Source: Pisaster brevispinus (Eukaryota > Echinodermata > Asteroidea > Forcipulatida > Asteriidae). From it: a stretch of DNA of 64,000 nucleotides. Made by a program: the position numbers and the translations under genes. The notes under the pieces were generated by a model, which was not told where the DNA came from, searched no databases, and saw only the letters and a program-made list of their open reading frames with translations. Positions 1 through 12,974 of the stretch are shown piece by piece (position 1 is the first letter of the stretch; each line of letters begins with the position of its first letter). The stretch is from positions 9,571,591 through 9,635,590 of the forward strand of contig JAMKCF010000002.1 of assembly GCA_023634235.1 (NCBI GenBank). The letters run 5' to 3'.

Positions 1-3000
1 ATTGAATCTGTAGCCCACTGCTGCAACTACAGCACAAGGCAACATCACAATCCAAACTCCGCACTTGCTCCCCTAGGCTAAACTGACCCCACAATTAGCG
101 CTCCCCCGTCCAAATGCAACAGAAAAGGGAAGTGGCAATGCGCAGACAAAATGCAGCTGCGTGCTGATCTCTTCTTTGGCTGGGACCCCCGAAGAAAGCA
201 GAAATGCCTCTGGGGAAACGAAAATCTTGTTTTTTCCTCTCTATTTTAGGGGGAGAAGAATACCGAATACAGATAGTTCATTGAATTGCGCTCATCAACG
301 GTGAAAATTATGCAGGAGAGGATGAGGTGCTTTTTGAAAATTTATGAATGGGGCTGATTTGTCACGGACTGTAAATTTAATGTGTTTTGCATCTGCACCT
401 GCTGATTAGAAGAGTCAAACAATACCTGATCATTTAGTTTTGCACGCTATAAGGCAATTCAATCTTGTTCCTCTAAATTATTTCAGGAAAAGTGAAATGA
501 CACTGAAAGCCCCAACTATGGTGAATGAACATCTCTGTACTGTGGCAAAGGTAGGGCCTACATGTATAAGATTTTAATGGCAATGTGAACAACCTCTTTG
601 AAAATATTCATGGTAAAATTACATGAACTTTGACAGTTTTTGTTTTAGAAAAGAAAGTAAAACAATGTTTTGGCTAGAACTTAACAAGCTTACATGTTTG
701 TACAAATCAGACAAAAGGTTTTAAGATTTTACTTTTTCTTAACAGCAGAAGTACATGTACAGGTACATAGCATGAACCTGTCTACCTAGACCAGCTCAGC
801 ATCCTGTAACAAGACAAGTGAGAATCACTCCACATTCCAAAAGAACCGAGACGTGCGGTTGAGAGTAAAAACACGGCACCCGCTGAGATGCACCTTGGCT
901 AATTACGCCCGGTCCCCACGCAAATCAATCGGTTCAAATTGCCCAATCAGAACCCCTGTCGTCCAGCAGGTGCATTTGTTTGAAACATGATTTGGCACGC
1001 TGTCGGCATCCAGGGGTGTCACGCCAGTGCTCAAAACTGGTTCATGCTAGTCTGTGTAGTAGTAAATCTTAGTAGCTCATGATTTTTGACTGATTCATGC
1101 GGACAGAATGATCTTACAAATTAGGTGTGCAGAGGCCAGAAAATTACAGTTACATATAGTCTCAAAATTGGCCAAAAACTTCATAAATTTTCAATATCAA
1201 GAGATATTTTTTCTGACTTTGAATGACCAAACATCTTTTTCTGTTTAGGACTATATTGCACAACTAATAACAAACTCATCATAAATATTTAAGGCAATCA
1301 CAACTGAGGAAAATAAAGTTCAAATAGAAACCAAATTTCAAGGAGGAGACGGCCTCCTGACTGAGTTTTCAACTCTGTACCCTAACAAGTAACACAACAG
1401 GCTACCAATTTACATTTCAGATCCTCAGATTTCACATTAAATCAAAGAGTGTTTTGGTATCCTTCGGAATACATCTAAACCACTATTCACAGAAGACAAG
1501 TTTCAAAAAGAAAATATTAACAATCAAATTATCAAGGATATTTTGGGGAATTAATTCCCCTGCTATCCATCAAACACATTCATAAATCACACTTAATAAA
1601 AAATGTGAGATTTATCCCTTCCTGTTAAAGAAAACTGAGCTAATTGCGGCCTCTGAACGTCAACACAGCAGCCATAACTGTACAATCATCCCCTTAATTA
1701 ACACAAGGATTGGCTTAGTTACGCCAGAACAGCTTGATAAACTCCGGAGCCAGCCGACAGACAAAGAAATCCAACTACCATTTTAGATGTTCACATCATA
1801 AAATATCTCAAGCTTATTGTTAGATTTGACACTTCGGACTATAAGGGCTCTCTTGCATCCTTGGCCTACACAAAAGAAAAACACAGCAGCTCAATCGGAA
1901 GCTTGTTAGCCTTTGGTTTGAATACACTCTATGGGATACAATGTGGACAACAACTACCCAGGCTAGATTTATGTAGATCTTGAATGCAGGTTGAAACAGT
2001 TTCACTAGTCCCATATTGGTTTGATCACAAGTTTGATCAGTTTTATTTCTTGGTTTTGAATTAGATCCCCAGGCATTGTAAGCAGTCGTCCTTCTCAAAT
2101 GTACTTGAGAATAATTACTTTTCTCCCCTGATTTACCCCTTCATTAGGATAAGTTACGCTTGACTTATTGAACTTAACTTGTGAACTCTTCTCACGGGCG
2201 AGGTCTGACATTCCACTCTTGCCACCAGTTACCGACAAAAAATATTGTTTCAAGATATCTTGGGATTAAAAAATGAGGGGAAAAGGGGTCCCATGACACC
2301 AGGGTCAAGGAGACCCTCTTAGGATGGCTTTGGCCGAAGTTTAGTATGCTACAAATCATTCATGTTACTCTTAAAACTGCTGACTTCTAATAATGTTAAC
2401 ATCCCCTGAAGTGGGTGTTTGATATTGGATGGGAGGCTGGATGGTTACTTTTTAGTATCAGGGTGAGAGGTCACAGAAAACATCCTCAGGGAAGTGTTTT
2501 TATTTCTGAGGAATTTTGGAGGTGAGGGCTCAAGTCAAGGCTTGTGATAAAGATTATCTGTTTCTTGAACCAAAATGAATTTATCAAAGGGATGGATCTG
2601 GCAAGGATGAATCAGCCTTTGATTGATGACGGGTCAACAATGGACATTCTTAATTGGAAAAAATGGCTTCATCAAAGTTATTTATTTCACCTGATGTCAA
2701 CAAGATAAATCTAGAATACAAAAGGACACAGACAAGGTTGGAAATCCTCCAGAAGTCTGTCTCCTCTTTAACAAAAGTGTTTTGATTTCAATTGTTTGCA
2801 ACTAGACAACCATTAAAAAATATCAGTGTTCAGTCTTTGTAGGGCCTATATAATAAAAACCACAATGACCTTTTCCCTTGTTTATTTATTTACTGTCATT
2901 GGACAAAAATAGGATTTATTCAGCTTGAGATTTGATATTTTCCGGAAATAAAAAATAACATGCCCATTCAAAAGAATTTCTGAAAGCATGACTAGTAATT

Positions 3001-6000
3001 TTTTAATTCCACCTAAATTTGCCATCGGTGAAATCATGCTGGGAAGCTCTTGTATTTTTTGTCAACAAACAGATACAACCAACCCACAATATGATTAATA
3101 TAACATTTTCAATATGTTACTCCAGGCCATGCAAAAAGGACAAATTAGATTATCAGATGTGGTCAAAAAACAGATGCAAAATTAAGGGAACAATGCATAT
3201 ACTGGCTGGGGCATTAGGAATTCCCAGATTCCAACTGGTATCCAACAGAGAGATAATTTATCAGATTCTGTTACACATTGTAATCATGAAAGAATTTCAT
3301 TCAGTAGTGGGCTACCCTATCCTGAACAGGTATTCTCCACTGGCGATTGATGACTCAATGACAAATTTGGCCCCAAGTTGACAGCTTTGATAAATGTGTA
3401 AAAGAAACACACCTGTTCTATAAAAAAAACAGCTCAATATTTTAAGTGTAAAATTGTGCAACTGTTTTTCTTGGGGTAGTACATGGTGATTGCTGATGGG
3501 GATTTGAGTGGTTACTTGATGGACAGGAAGTATTGGTTTAGATAGGGCAAGAGGTCGGCCATTGCTCCTTCATCACTTCCCAACTTTACTAAACATTGAG
3601 GGCAATGGTCTTTCCATTCAGAAGCCCTCAAGAACCAATCCTAGGATCAGTGTAAGGGGTCACCACACAGAACTCAAGCCTCGTTCTACATCCTACCGGC
3701 TTAAATCTTAAACAAAGTGGCTTCAATAAAATGAAGACAGAACTCTTTGATAAGACAAAGAGAGAATCCCAGTTCCCTGGAATCATTTATTCATTTTTTT
3801 TATGTACATACCGTAGCCTTTAGTTACATGAGTCTCTACATAAACAGGGACCATACAAGCAAAGGTCTCAAAGTCATTGTGTGAAGTGGACACTAACAAT
3901 CTTTGTGATCCCCATGAGGATATTATTTCAATTTCTATCCCTCCATTAAATGATTTATAGCTCATGAAATGACTGGTAATGGTGAACCTATGTAGTTGAA
4001 AGACTAGTCAAACTAAAGCCTCACATGATCAGCTAAAGCCGTGTCCAAAACTAACGACTTTGGCTAGCTTTGGCTTTAACTATGGCTAGATCACATTGTC
4101 ATGCATTAGCTACATGTACATGACATGATCAACGCTGAACAGGCTCAGTAAAAGATTCTTCAATTCAAAGGCTATTCACATGGTGAACTTGTGGATTGTC
4201 AGCATCAGGCCAGCACTCAGTGGTCCTGTCCTCCATACGCTTCAACCAGACTACCATCAAGTGTACTTGAACATTTCATTCCACAGGGTGTTAAGGAATA
4301 GTGACATTGTCCACCTGTCTTTAAGTGGCTTCATGGCAAGGGCAGGCTCCCCTCCCTTGCCTGGCCAAGAAATATTAGGCTTCTCTGAACAAAACCCAGA
4401 CACCTCTTTTGTCAATCCTTGGTTTTTTATCACCCCAGGGGTTTTCACTTTTTTTCAGTTTGTGGTATTGTTTTGGGTTTAGTGGTTTTTTTTATGCTTG
4501 CCTTGAGAACAAGTTTGCTATGGTTTCTTCTTCACATTCACACCTGCTTCGTTGTTTTTCGTTTTATTTCTTGTCTTTTCTTTGGGAGAAGGGATCAACA
4601 AGATGTACGTGGCTCTTCATAATTTGACTTGTGGCATTGTTTAGTTCTGACACAGTTGCCTTGAAAATAGATTTATGGGTTTGTATTCCATTCCTAGGCT
4701 TTCTTTTGTGATTTACTCTGAAAAGTTTTTGGATACAATCATTTCTGACAGGATTTTATCATGTTTTTTTCCTGAAATTACTTATCATGTAGCTCTATGG
4801 TTCCATGATGGTAGTGAGGTTCAGAAGCAGTGCTGGGCAGCTGAAAGAGGGCTATGACCAGTATGGCTATCCATGCGTGATTGGGTTTATCAGGAGGTTC
4901 AATAATTTCAAGTTGAAAGGGAATTAATCATGCTTCAGGTCATCAGAAAACAAATCTGGAGGAAAAAACCAAAAGGATAAATATTCCTGGGGCATTTTTT
5001 ACTGTGATTTAGGCCTTTGGGAATTTGACCAAGTTGGTGAGACTGGGAGGGCTGGGTCAAAGACAGAGTATTGAAACTGAAAATATACAATAATTTCGGT
5101 TGATCCAGTTTGACTGTTTGGTTGAATTATCCTAGTCTGTTCACAAAAAGTTAAATTTAAGTACTTTTCATTGCAATATTTTTTCAATCAGTTTAGTAGG
5201 AGTATAGTAACTTGAGTTTTTAGATACTTCAGAACAGCATTTTGGGAAATAAAAATCACTTTAACATTTTCCCTCCAACAGTATCAATAACCTCAAACTT
5301 TGAGGACAACTCTAGCCTAAATCCTATATTCTAATCAATTTTTCATAACTCAGCTAACCTGCTAAATAAATCTAGGCCCTACAATCAACTCCATCCTTTG
5401 CAAATACAATCCTGTAACTTTACCCCGGACCATTAGCTATGTCTCAGCCCATATCGCATGAGGCACTGTTATGATAAATATATTGATGAAAGCTCAGGTT
5501 ACCATATTGAGCCTAAATAAGATCAACATCTCTCTGTTCAATGGGTGAAGTCATAAAGATGGGCAGTACTTCAACCAGGTAGCATTGACAAACAATGTTC
5601 ACTGGCTTTTAAAGGTCCTGGCAGTATCACACATGTAGTAGCACCATAGAGAAAAGTGGGTCCTTTCTTTATGGTATTAGTAAGCTTGGACTAAATGTAG
5701 CAATCAGAGATTTTCCTGAGTTTTTAAAAGCTAGCGTTTCTTTTTCTGTAACAGTAATAATATGCTTGTTGGTGGAATATTAATAGTTTGTTTCACATTT
5801 TTCTAATTTCAACCAAACATGTGAAATACTGGATCCCCGTTACCTTATCTTTTAAGATCCTTTTCCAAACTTGTTTTTGTTTACATTTTCCTGACTAATT
5901 GTAATACTTTGTTTTAATAGTCACATGATCAATAATATGGTTTGATTTCCTGTTTTATAATAGAAACAAGACAAGAAATTCAAGTTATGATTATCCATCA

Positions 6001-8868
6001 TGAAATTGACATTAAAAATAAAATAGTTTCCTGAATTGGGATTAACCATTTTATGTATTACATAACCTATTCAAGTAAAGTGTGCACCTTCAATTAGAAG
6101 GACTGCCTCTTTAAAATGTAAGTCTGTCCATGACAGACCTCAGGAATGTCAGTCCCAAACCTTACCAACTGCTCACTGTGGATAATGAGTTAATTTACAT
6201 GTATTATGTTTATGACTGGCTCTGGTCTAGACATTGCAAATCATTCAGTTCTTACATCAGTACTCCTGATCTCACAAAGCTATTTAGGCATAAATATTGG
6301 CTGCGGTCCATTACCCCACTTCAAGGGTGGGAAACTGCTGGAGCAGAGACTAAACAATGACTCCATTTTGGGTCATATGGCACTTTCACCTTTTGTACTG
6401 TAAATAAAAGCACAATGTAGTCAAATTGATACAGTACCCTGAATAACAAATAAAACAGCATTCAAATTTTCCAGCTGCAGTCTGAAATTCATTTCTTACA
6501 CTGCTGTGACTCCTTTTGAACATGGAGACTTCCTTCTGATTTGCTTTCACTAACAGCTGCTTGAAATGACAAACGTTATTTACTTTCATCTCAAACCATA
6601 GAAAAATGACTCAAACATGCTTTGATTTCCCAAAACTAATTAGTTTCTGAGACCATGAGACCAAGTCCTTTCTTGAGCTGAGACAAAATTACAGCCTTCC
6701 AAAAAAGCAAGTTTTTGTGCTCACCTAATCTCATTAAAAGTACTTTTGAATCAGTACTGACATCAAATCATCGAACAAGTTCTAACTTCCTTACCTGTAT
6801 CACAGGCATAAAACTGCAAATAGGTCAACAACAACAAAGTTTGACAGGCATTGAAGACTTTGTACTGTGTTTTAACATTTTCAATCGCACAGCTGAGAAA
6901 CCAAATACGAGGAAATCAGATGAAAAGTTACAAGCCTGTTATCAAATTATTAATTGAATATGGGACAAGTCCTTAGAAATCGCTAACCTTAAAAAAACAG
7001 TCACAGTTTATCATATTTTCTTAAAACCGAGAACTTCTGTGCTGAAACTTTCAAATTTTAAAACCTCAAATCCGAACCTTTTTTGAAGACTCAAAACCAC
7101 TAATGGGATGCACTTTTGTCCCTCTAACACCACCAAGAAACCTGGAAATTAAACCAGGATCTGCATTGACCTACCACTCCTGACCTCACCTCAAGACCTG
7201 CCACTCTCCGATCAAATCGAGCCAATACTGGCTTTAAACAACCGCAACAGAAAACGAAAAATTTGCATGCAAACAAACGTCGCAATATGTCCAAGCATTC
7301 AAGATCACTTTACATATCTGCCGTGCCCCCCGGGAAAAAGCCACTCTAACGGAACAAAAATTATTACCGTAAAACTGTGCCTTTAGACACGTGCACAGGG
7401 ACAGTTATGGACAGAAATCTGGGGGCCAAGTTATGGGGAGAGAAAAAAACATATGACACTTCAGTGAAATCAACCGAATCAAATTTGTCTTTCAACTTGT
7501 TTGTACATTGATAAGGAATGTTCATTTTATCAACTCCATCTTGAACTTTGATCTTAAGTTTGTCAGGAATGAACGTTAGCCGTCAGATCAACCATATCAA
7601 CAATTAATGTACTCATGCATACTCAATGCAAAAAACCTTTGCAATTTAGAGTGGACAAAATTAAACATTTTGTAAGGTTTCATATCTGAAAAAGCCAAAT
7701 CGTATACTTTTCCTGAAAAATCAAGATAAAGGATCGTTCTTGAGATCTATATTTTCAAAAGTGTTCTGAAACTCAACTTAGAAATAGAATATGGTTGTGA
7801 ACAGTGATAGCACCAATACACGATACTGTTTTGTTTTCTACAATTCACTAGATGGTTTATTTCTCCCAAATGCAGTAAACACAGACCTCAGGCCCACATA
7901 TGTACTGACAAGTCCAGCTTTTCATTGACCATAGACATTACTGTGCACGCACATTCACTGTAGCCAGTCCGTGATGTAAGTGCCCTTTTTCTGTGACGGC
8001 ACAGGAAAGAGAACAGGCTTGGAGCACACTCCAAGTATTTATTGCCTTACAACAGCTCAGGAAGAGCAGCAAGTATAGACAGCATGGCCCCAGATGTAAG
8101 CTCAAGGTGCAAAACACCAGGTTAAAGGTGCTGTCTTACCCACAGGCACCTGTTTAATAAGACCAGCCTGTAAAGGTCAAGCTGGTTTTTTATACTGATT
8201 GAAAGAACTTGGAACCTACTTAAAGTGGACACATCAACATGCAAATACTAACCCTAGCAGTAGCCAGAGTGTGAAATTGGCATGGGTGACCTAAAGAATT
8301 CATAAACTGTGCTTAAATTACAGTTAACAGCATATATAATTCATCAACGGTTTCTATTTGTTCCATGGAGGGATCTAATTGTGTTTGCTTATTTTCAATT
8401 GCTGTGTAAGCAAAGTGAATTTCAGACTCTAGCTGCCATGCACATACTTGGGTACCATAGTACAATCCTCATGAATTTTCTTCACACAATGCAAACTTGA
8501 CTTTGAGGTGAACTGTCCACACAAGGTGTGGACACACTGACTGCAATGTTCTACTGTGCACAACAACCCAGACTTCCCAAACAATAGTGCTACAATGTTA
8601 TAAATCCCAAATCATTTTGTATTACATCTAGAGGAAGTGAGTTTGATACAAACAAATACAATGTTTTATTATTTCTTAGCTGAATGGGTAACTTTTAATA
8701 CTTGAGAGGGAGATAAACACAAAATAATACAAAGTATCAACTTACATTTCCTGGCAGCAGCAATGTTTTGTTGTTGTTGTTGTTTTTTGGGGGTTTTTTT
8801 TAGGGGGGGTGGGCGTTTTTTTTTGTTTTTTCCTCTGAGAAAAATTAAGAAAGAATGATAAAACTTAC
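1..8868 (-). other. Eph intron 2 (partial), no exon recognised
   Basis: AT-rich intronic DNA with only short unrelated ORFs. A less AT-rich patch at about 840-1030, with several CpGs, homeobox-type TAATTA and an E-box, could be regulatory but is unproven. A short MITE fragment lies near 4035-4092. A GTT/G-rich low-complexity stretch sits at 8765-8836, just inside the intron from exon 2. Confidence 0.5.
4035..4092. mobile_element. Fragment of GTGTCCAAA/TAGC-type palindromic MITE
   Basis: A short segment with AGCCGTGTCCAAAACTA and repeated GGCTAGCTTTGGCT motifs. It resembles the ends of the MITEs at 12843-12974, 42371-42510 and 60046-60126. It is too short and diverged for certainty. Confidence 0.3.
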
Positions 8869-8951
8869 CCCACTATATGTCTCATCACCTGGAGGAACTG
8901 GATAGGTAGTCCAGCCTAGATCGGAAAACCTTGTACTATCATAAAGAGTAA
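8869..8951 (-). CDS. Eph: Eph receptor exon 2: start of ephrin-binding domain
   Basis: An 83-base exon with a consensus acceptor (tttgcag|) and donor (|gtaagt). With the carried-over G from exon 1 it encodes 28 residues and ends in phase 0. The segment contains TLYDSTRFSDLGWTTYP followed by a PPG...SG turn. This matches the N-terminal strand of Eph ligand-binding domains, where the vertebrate pattern is (V/E)TL(L/M)D(S/T)-x-ELGW-x-x-(Y/H)P. The other two frames have stops. The length is close to the short second exon of vertebrate Eph genes, slightly longer because of a PP-GDETY insertion. The next exon should open with the conserved W-(D/E)-E and is not in the window. Confidence 0.8.
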
Positions 8952-11395
8952 CTGCAAATAAAAGAAAAGAGAAAGACCAATTAATTTTACTATACAAATT
9001 TAGTTGATGTCAATGTCAATGGAAGAAATTATTTTAGCACTGATTGAACAAATTCCACAGGTGATTTTGGTTATTGAAATGAAAAGTTTAAAATATTGCC
9101 TTACCCCTTGACAACACAACTACCATTTAAATTACTTAGGAAAAGAACAAAGTTTGTTGAGAATTGTAAAAAATAATTAACACAAAGACGTTGATGATTT
9201 TCATGAGGGGGTTAGGAATTTTCCTTTGGCATAAGGCAGCTCTATTTAAAGATTGTACCGTCAGTGCACTTGCTAGTAAGTAAGCCTTTGTTGGACTTTT
9301 TAGGGGGCACTGACGCAATAGCAAGGGCAGAGGTTATTTCTACAAGGTTGTCTGAGGCTAAGGGCACAAGACAAATTGACAAAAACTAAATGTAACAGTG
9401 TGATTTTTTATTTTTATTCGGATCTCTTGGAAATTGGCATTTCATTTCATGGCTACATAATACATATTATAATTATTGCGAAGTGTATTTAAAAACTCAC
9501 AATCTGATCACTAACCACAGACATAAATTTAGGGGAAAATAAATGCTCATAAAATTTTTTATAAAGCCACAATTAGCAGCTACCCTCTGAATAAACCAGT
9601 GGCTTGTTTTTGCACAGCTCAATGACAATTTAGCGTTCACCTCAACTGTTGAACCCAGACCTGTTTATAATGTAAACACTATAAAGCTAATGATACTCCA
9701 GGGCATGAAGAGCATTACATATGCATGCTTTCATTGATTGCGGTAAAGACGCAAAGTTGATGCCCATGGCATTGCTTCTTTGCGGACAAAATGAAATACA
9801 ATTTCAGTAGATGGGAAAACTGTATATGTTTTGCCTGGGGTGCCGACAGTATTTTGAGGAAAATTAAAGTGTGAATATTTGAAAGAATAGTGTAAAAGTA
9901 ATCCCTGTGTATACTATTTATTATTTTTGTTTCTTATAATGACAACACTATTGTTTTGTAGTTTAATCTTTCACAATCTGCTAAATCTATACACCACATT
10001 TCAAGTAAACTTGGTCAGTTGTAGGTGATTTTAAAACATTAAAATATCAGGGTTTTTTCAAGAAACCAAAATTAACCAAAATGATTTCTCATGAAACAAG
10101 TTGTCCTTCTTCAGTCACATGCATGCAGTGCTAACATATTTGTGTAGAAAAACTATAACCAACTCATGTTGACATCCAAATCTTAAAAACTGATCAGCAA
10201 GTTAGGAGTTTGTTTGATATTTTGCTGCCTCAGATGGAAAAAACAGTGGGTGTTTTAAGACAAACTCTGCAGAAAGTAAGAACAACAAATTGTCATCAAA
10301 GATCATTAATAGTTGATAAGCCAATGCATGTATCTAAGATGTTAATTTGAACATTAATTAAAGGAACATTGGGATGAATATTTGTATGTGCCCAAGTCAC
10401 ACATTCCATTAGTCTATCCACCTGCTAGCCCTTTTCCCAATCTGTCTCTAGAATCACAGACAATTTACCGGCAGGTGTTAAGACTTCCTTATGAATAATT
10501 CCGCTGAAAAAGGCACTTCTGTCGACCAATCCCATCATCCGTAATATAACAACTTGCAACGATGTTTTTGCCCGCGATGAGGATTTTCGTGATCAGATCT
10601 GACAAGAATGACCTGCGGAATCGTGGGGTGAAAATGCATCGCAGCGGAATGTACTGAAACCCTCGCAAACAGGCGAGAGGGGATACTCCAAAGCCAAGTA
10701 ATAAATATGGTGAATTTCATTCACGTTCAATTAATGTGAAAAAGTCTTGCATTAAAAAGCAATATAACAATCCCTGAAGGCAGGTGGTTCTGTTTTTCTT
10801 CACTGAGTGGGATACGTGTGGCATATTTCTTGACTTTTTGTTTCATTTTGACAGGAACATCTGAGGATGTCATTTAATCTACAAAATCAGGAGACATTTT
10901 TGAGTGAACTGTACATGTGAATTAGCAAATGTAATGAATGGTAAAAATCCTCTGGGGAAATTTGTCAGGCAAACGTTTCAAGAAGTGTTTTCTTGCTTTT
11001 TGATTCAAAGCCTCTGTCAGGGTGAAATTATCTTTACTAAAAATTCAGAGTACCACGCAAACAACAGTCAATATGTATATGTATACAGTGTTAAAAAGGT
11101 CCTTCCTATACACATTTTATTTTGGAAAAAGTATCTTGTTACGCTTTTGCTCAGTGTGAAAATAACAGAAGAATACACTTGAAAAGGAACAACTGAAGGA
11201 TAGCAAAATCCAGCATGAAAGAATGAAAAATTAATTCACTCATATGAAAATCAAAGTCTTTGGTTTGGAAAAAAGCAGAAAACTATTTTTTGATACGTGT
11301 TCTAATAATTGTAAACTGGTCTTCTGTGAGATGCGGCTGCATGGTTTCTTAACAAATAATGTCAACACTAAATTTCATGCATTCTAGGAACATTA

Positions 11396-11820
11396 CAAGA
11401 TGTCAGCCATGGTATTAATCCTAAGCAACCGAGAACATAATATGTCAGCCTTGCTCTATGCATAGTGTTAGCCAGAAGGGTGTCTGGGTGCCTTGTGGAC
11501 ACACTGTTTTAAATTTGGACATCCTGTTTTATCTGTCATTTACATGTAAATGGACAGTAAGTGAAAAATGTTGACGCCCAGTTTTTGAATTTCCAGCAAG
11601 TTCGGACACCCTTGTTTCCAAATCCTGGCTTTAACCTTGGCTCTATGATGTCAGCTATGGTCTCAATCCTAAGCAACTCAACTGAGAACATGAATCAATC
11701 AATCAATCATTCAGAAGACATTTATATAGCGCCAAATCAACAAAAAATGTTCAAGGGCGCTAAAGAATGAAGACAAGATGTCAACCACGGTCTCGATTCT
11801 AAGCAACTCATCTGAGAATA
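11396..11820. repeat. Three diverged direct copies of a ~45-bp sequence
   Basis: Copies at about 11396-11440, 11647-11691 and 11776-11820 share the pattern GATGTCAGCCATGGTCTCAA followed by TCCTAAGCAACTC...GAGAACAT. Copies two and three directly flank a SINE tail. They are too long and too diverged to be an ordinary target-site duplication. Confidence 0.6.
11692..11770 (-). mobile_element. SINE 3'-tail fragment
   Basis: A run of AATC repeats followed by a TTATATAGCGCC block and a GGGCGCTAAAG end. This is the reverse complement of the '...GGCGCTATATAAATG + simple tail' terminus seen on the window's other SINEs. It lies between two copies of a 45-bp direct repeat. Confidence 0.5.
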
Positions 11821-12842
11821 ATGCAGATGGTGGTCCACTACAAATTAGTTTGATGTACATGTACCATCCAAACCCTCTTTATAAACATCAAAAGACATAT
11901 CCAGAAGTACCTGTGTTAACTACCCAGGTGTATGAACTACAAGAGGGGCTGATCCAAAGCTTCTGTCCCAACCTATAAAGGAGTCCAATCTACCCTAAGC
12001 CCATCAATTGTTGAAGCTTGTTGTCCACATACCAAAGAGGGTGTAATCCCTTATCACAAAGGAACCCACTAGTCTCCTACCATGAGCATTAATTGTTCAG
12101 CCGAGAAATCAATAATTCATGGCATATTGGTGATGGTGAAAAGTATAGTTGGCCACATACAGCTCCAACATTAAGAACACACAGTGGTATGGACTAGGGT
12201 TAGTTGTTGTGTTACTGGTGAAAGAGGGACATCATTGTTTGGCTGTGGTTTTTCTTTTAATCCCTACTAATTCACACATCATTGTTGATTGTGACTAGAG
12301 AAACTTACAAATTAAGCCTGCCTGACTGATTTGCATTAAGCTTAATTTGCATATATCTGTCTAATCTATGTATTCAATAGATAAGCAGCTGGTCACTTTG
12401 TGAAGGTTTCAAATTTTCAAAAAATACCAGGAGTTGAAAGACTCGAGAAGTTTTAAGATGAAATAAAAACTTCAAATGTTTACATTTTTGTTGAAAAAGA
12501 AGTTGACATTACTTAAATTATTCTATTAAATTTAATATGAAATATGTATTTGTTTGTTGTGTTTTCTTTTAGTTTAGTTTATTTACTTACCATAAATATC
12601 ACACCAGCAATTGCCTAAATTGTAAAGATTTCGGACACCTTGGGGTGATATCATAATTTCATTCCAGTCAAGGAACTTTTTTAAATATTCTTTTGAATAT
12701 TAAATTTAGTTTGGAATATATATTTCAATCTTGTGTGTTTTTTATGCTTGCAATAAATACCACACTAAGTTGTAAAGATTTTGAACACATTGTAATCATA
12801 TCAACAATTCAAAAGGATTTCATTCCAGCCAGGAAACTTGGG

Positions 12843-12974
12843 TCATATCCAAACTGGCAGCTGCAGTCACGGCTACAACTGTTGCTAAGGGTGTTGATAA
12901 GAACGTCCTATTCTTCAACGCATGATGATGCCGCAAACCAGCTGTAGCCATAGCTACCTAATTCGGTCATGGCC
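12843..12974. mobile_element. Palindromic MITE (GGCTACAGC family)
   Basis: About 130 bp, bounded by TATCCAAACTGGCAGCTGCAG on one side and an inverted CAGCTGTAGCCATAGC...GGTCATGGCC on the other. The centre carries the GTTGCTAAGGGTGTTG block that recurs, inverted, in the copy at 42371-42510. No coding capacity, so probably non-autonomous. Confidence 0.6.

Noticed and set aside
1820..2098. Possible further Eph exon on the minus strand in intron 2
   Set aside because: Its translation has none of the ephrin-binding-domain motifs and no convincing splice sites. No other candidate exon was seen in 1-8868.
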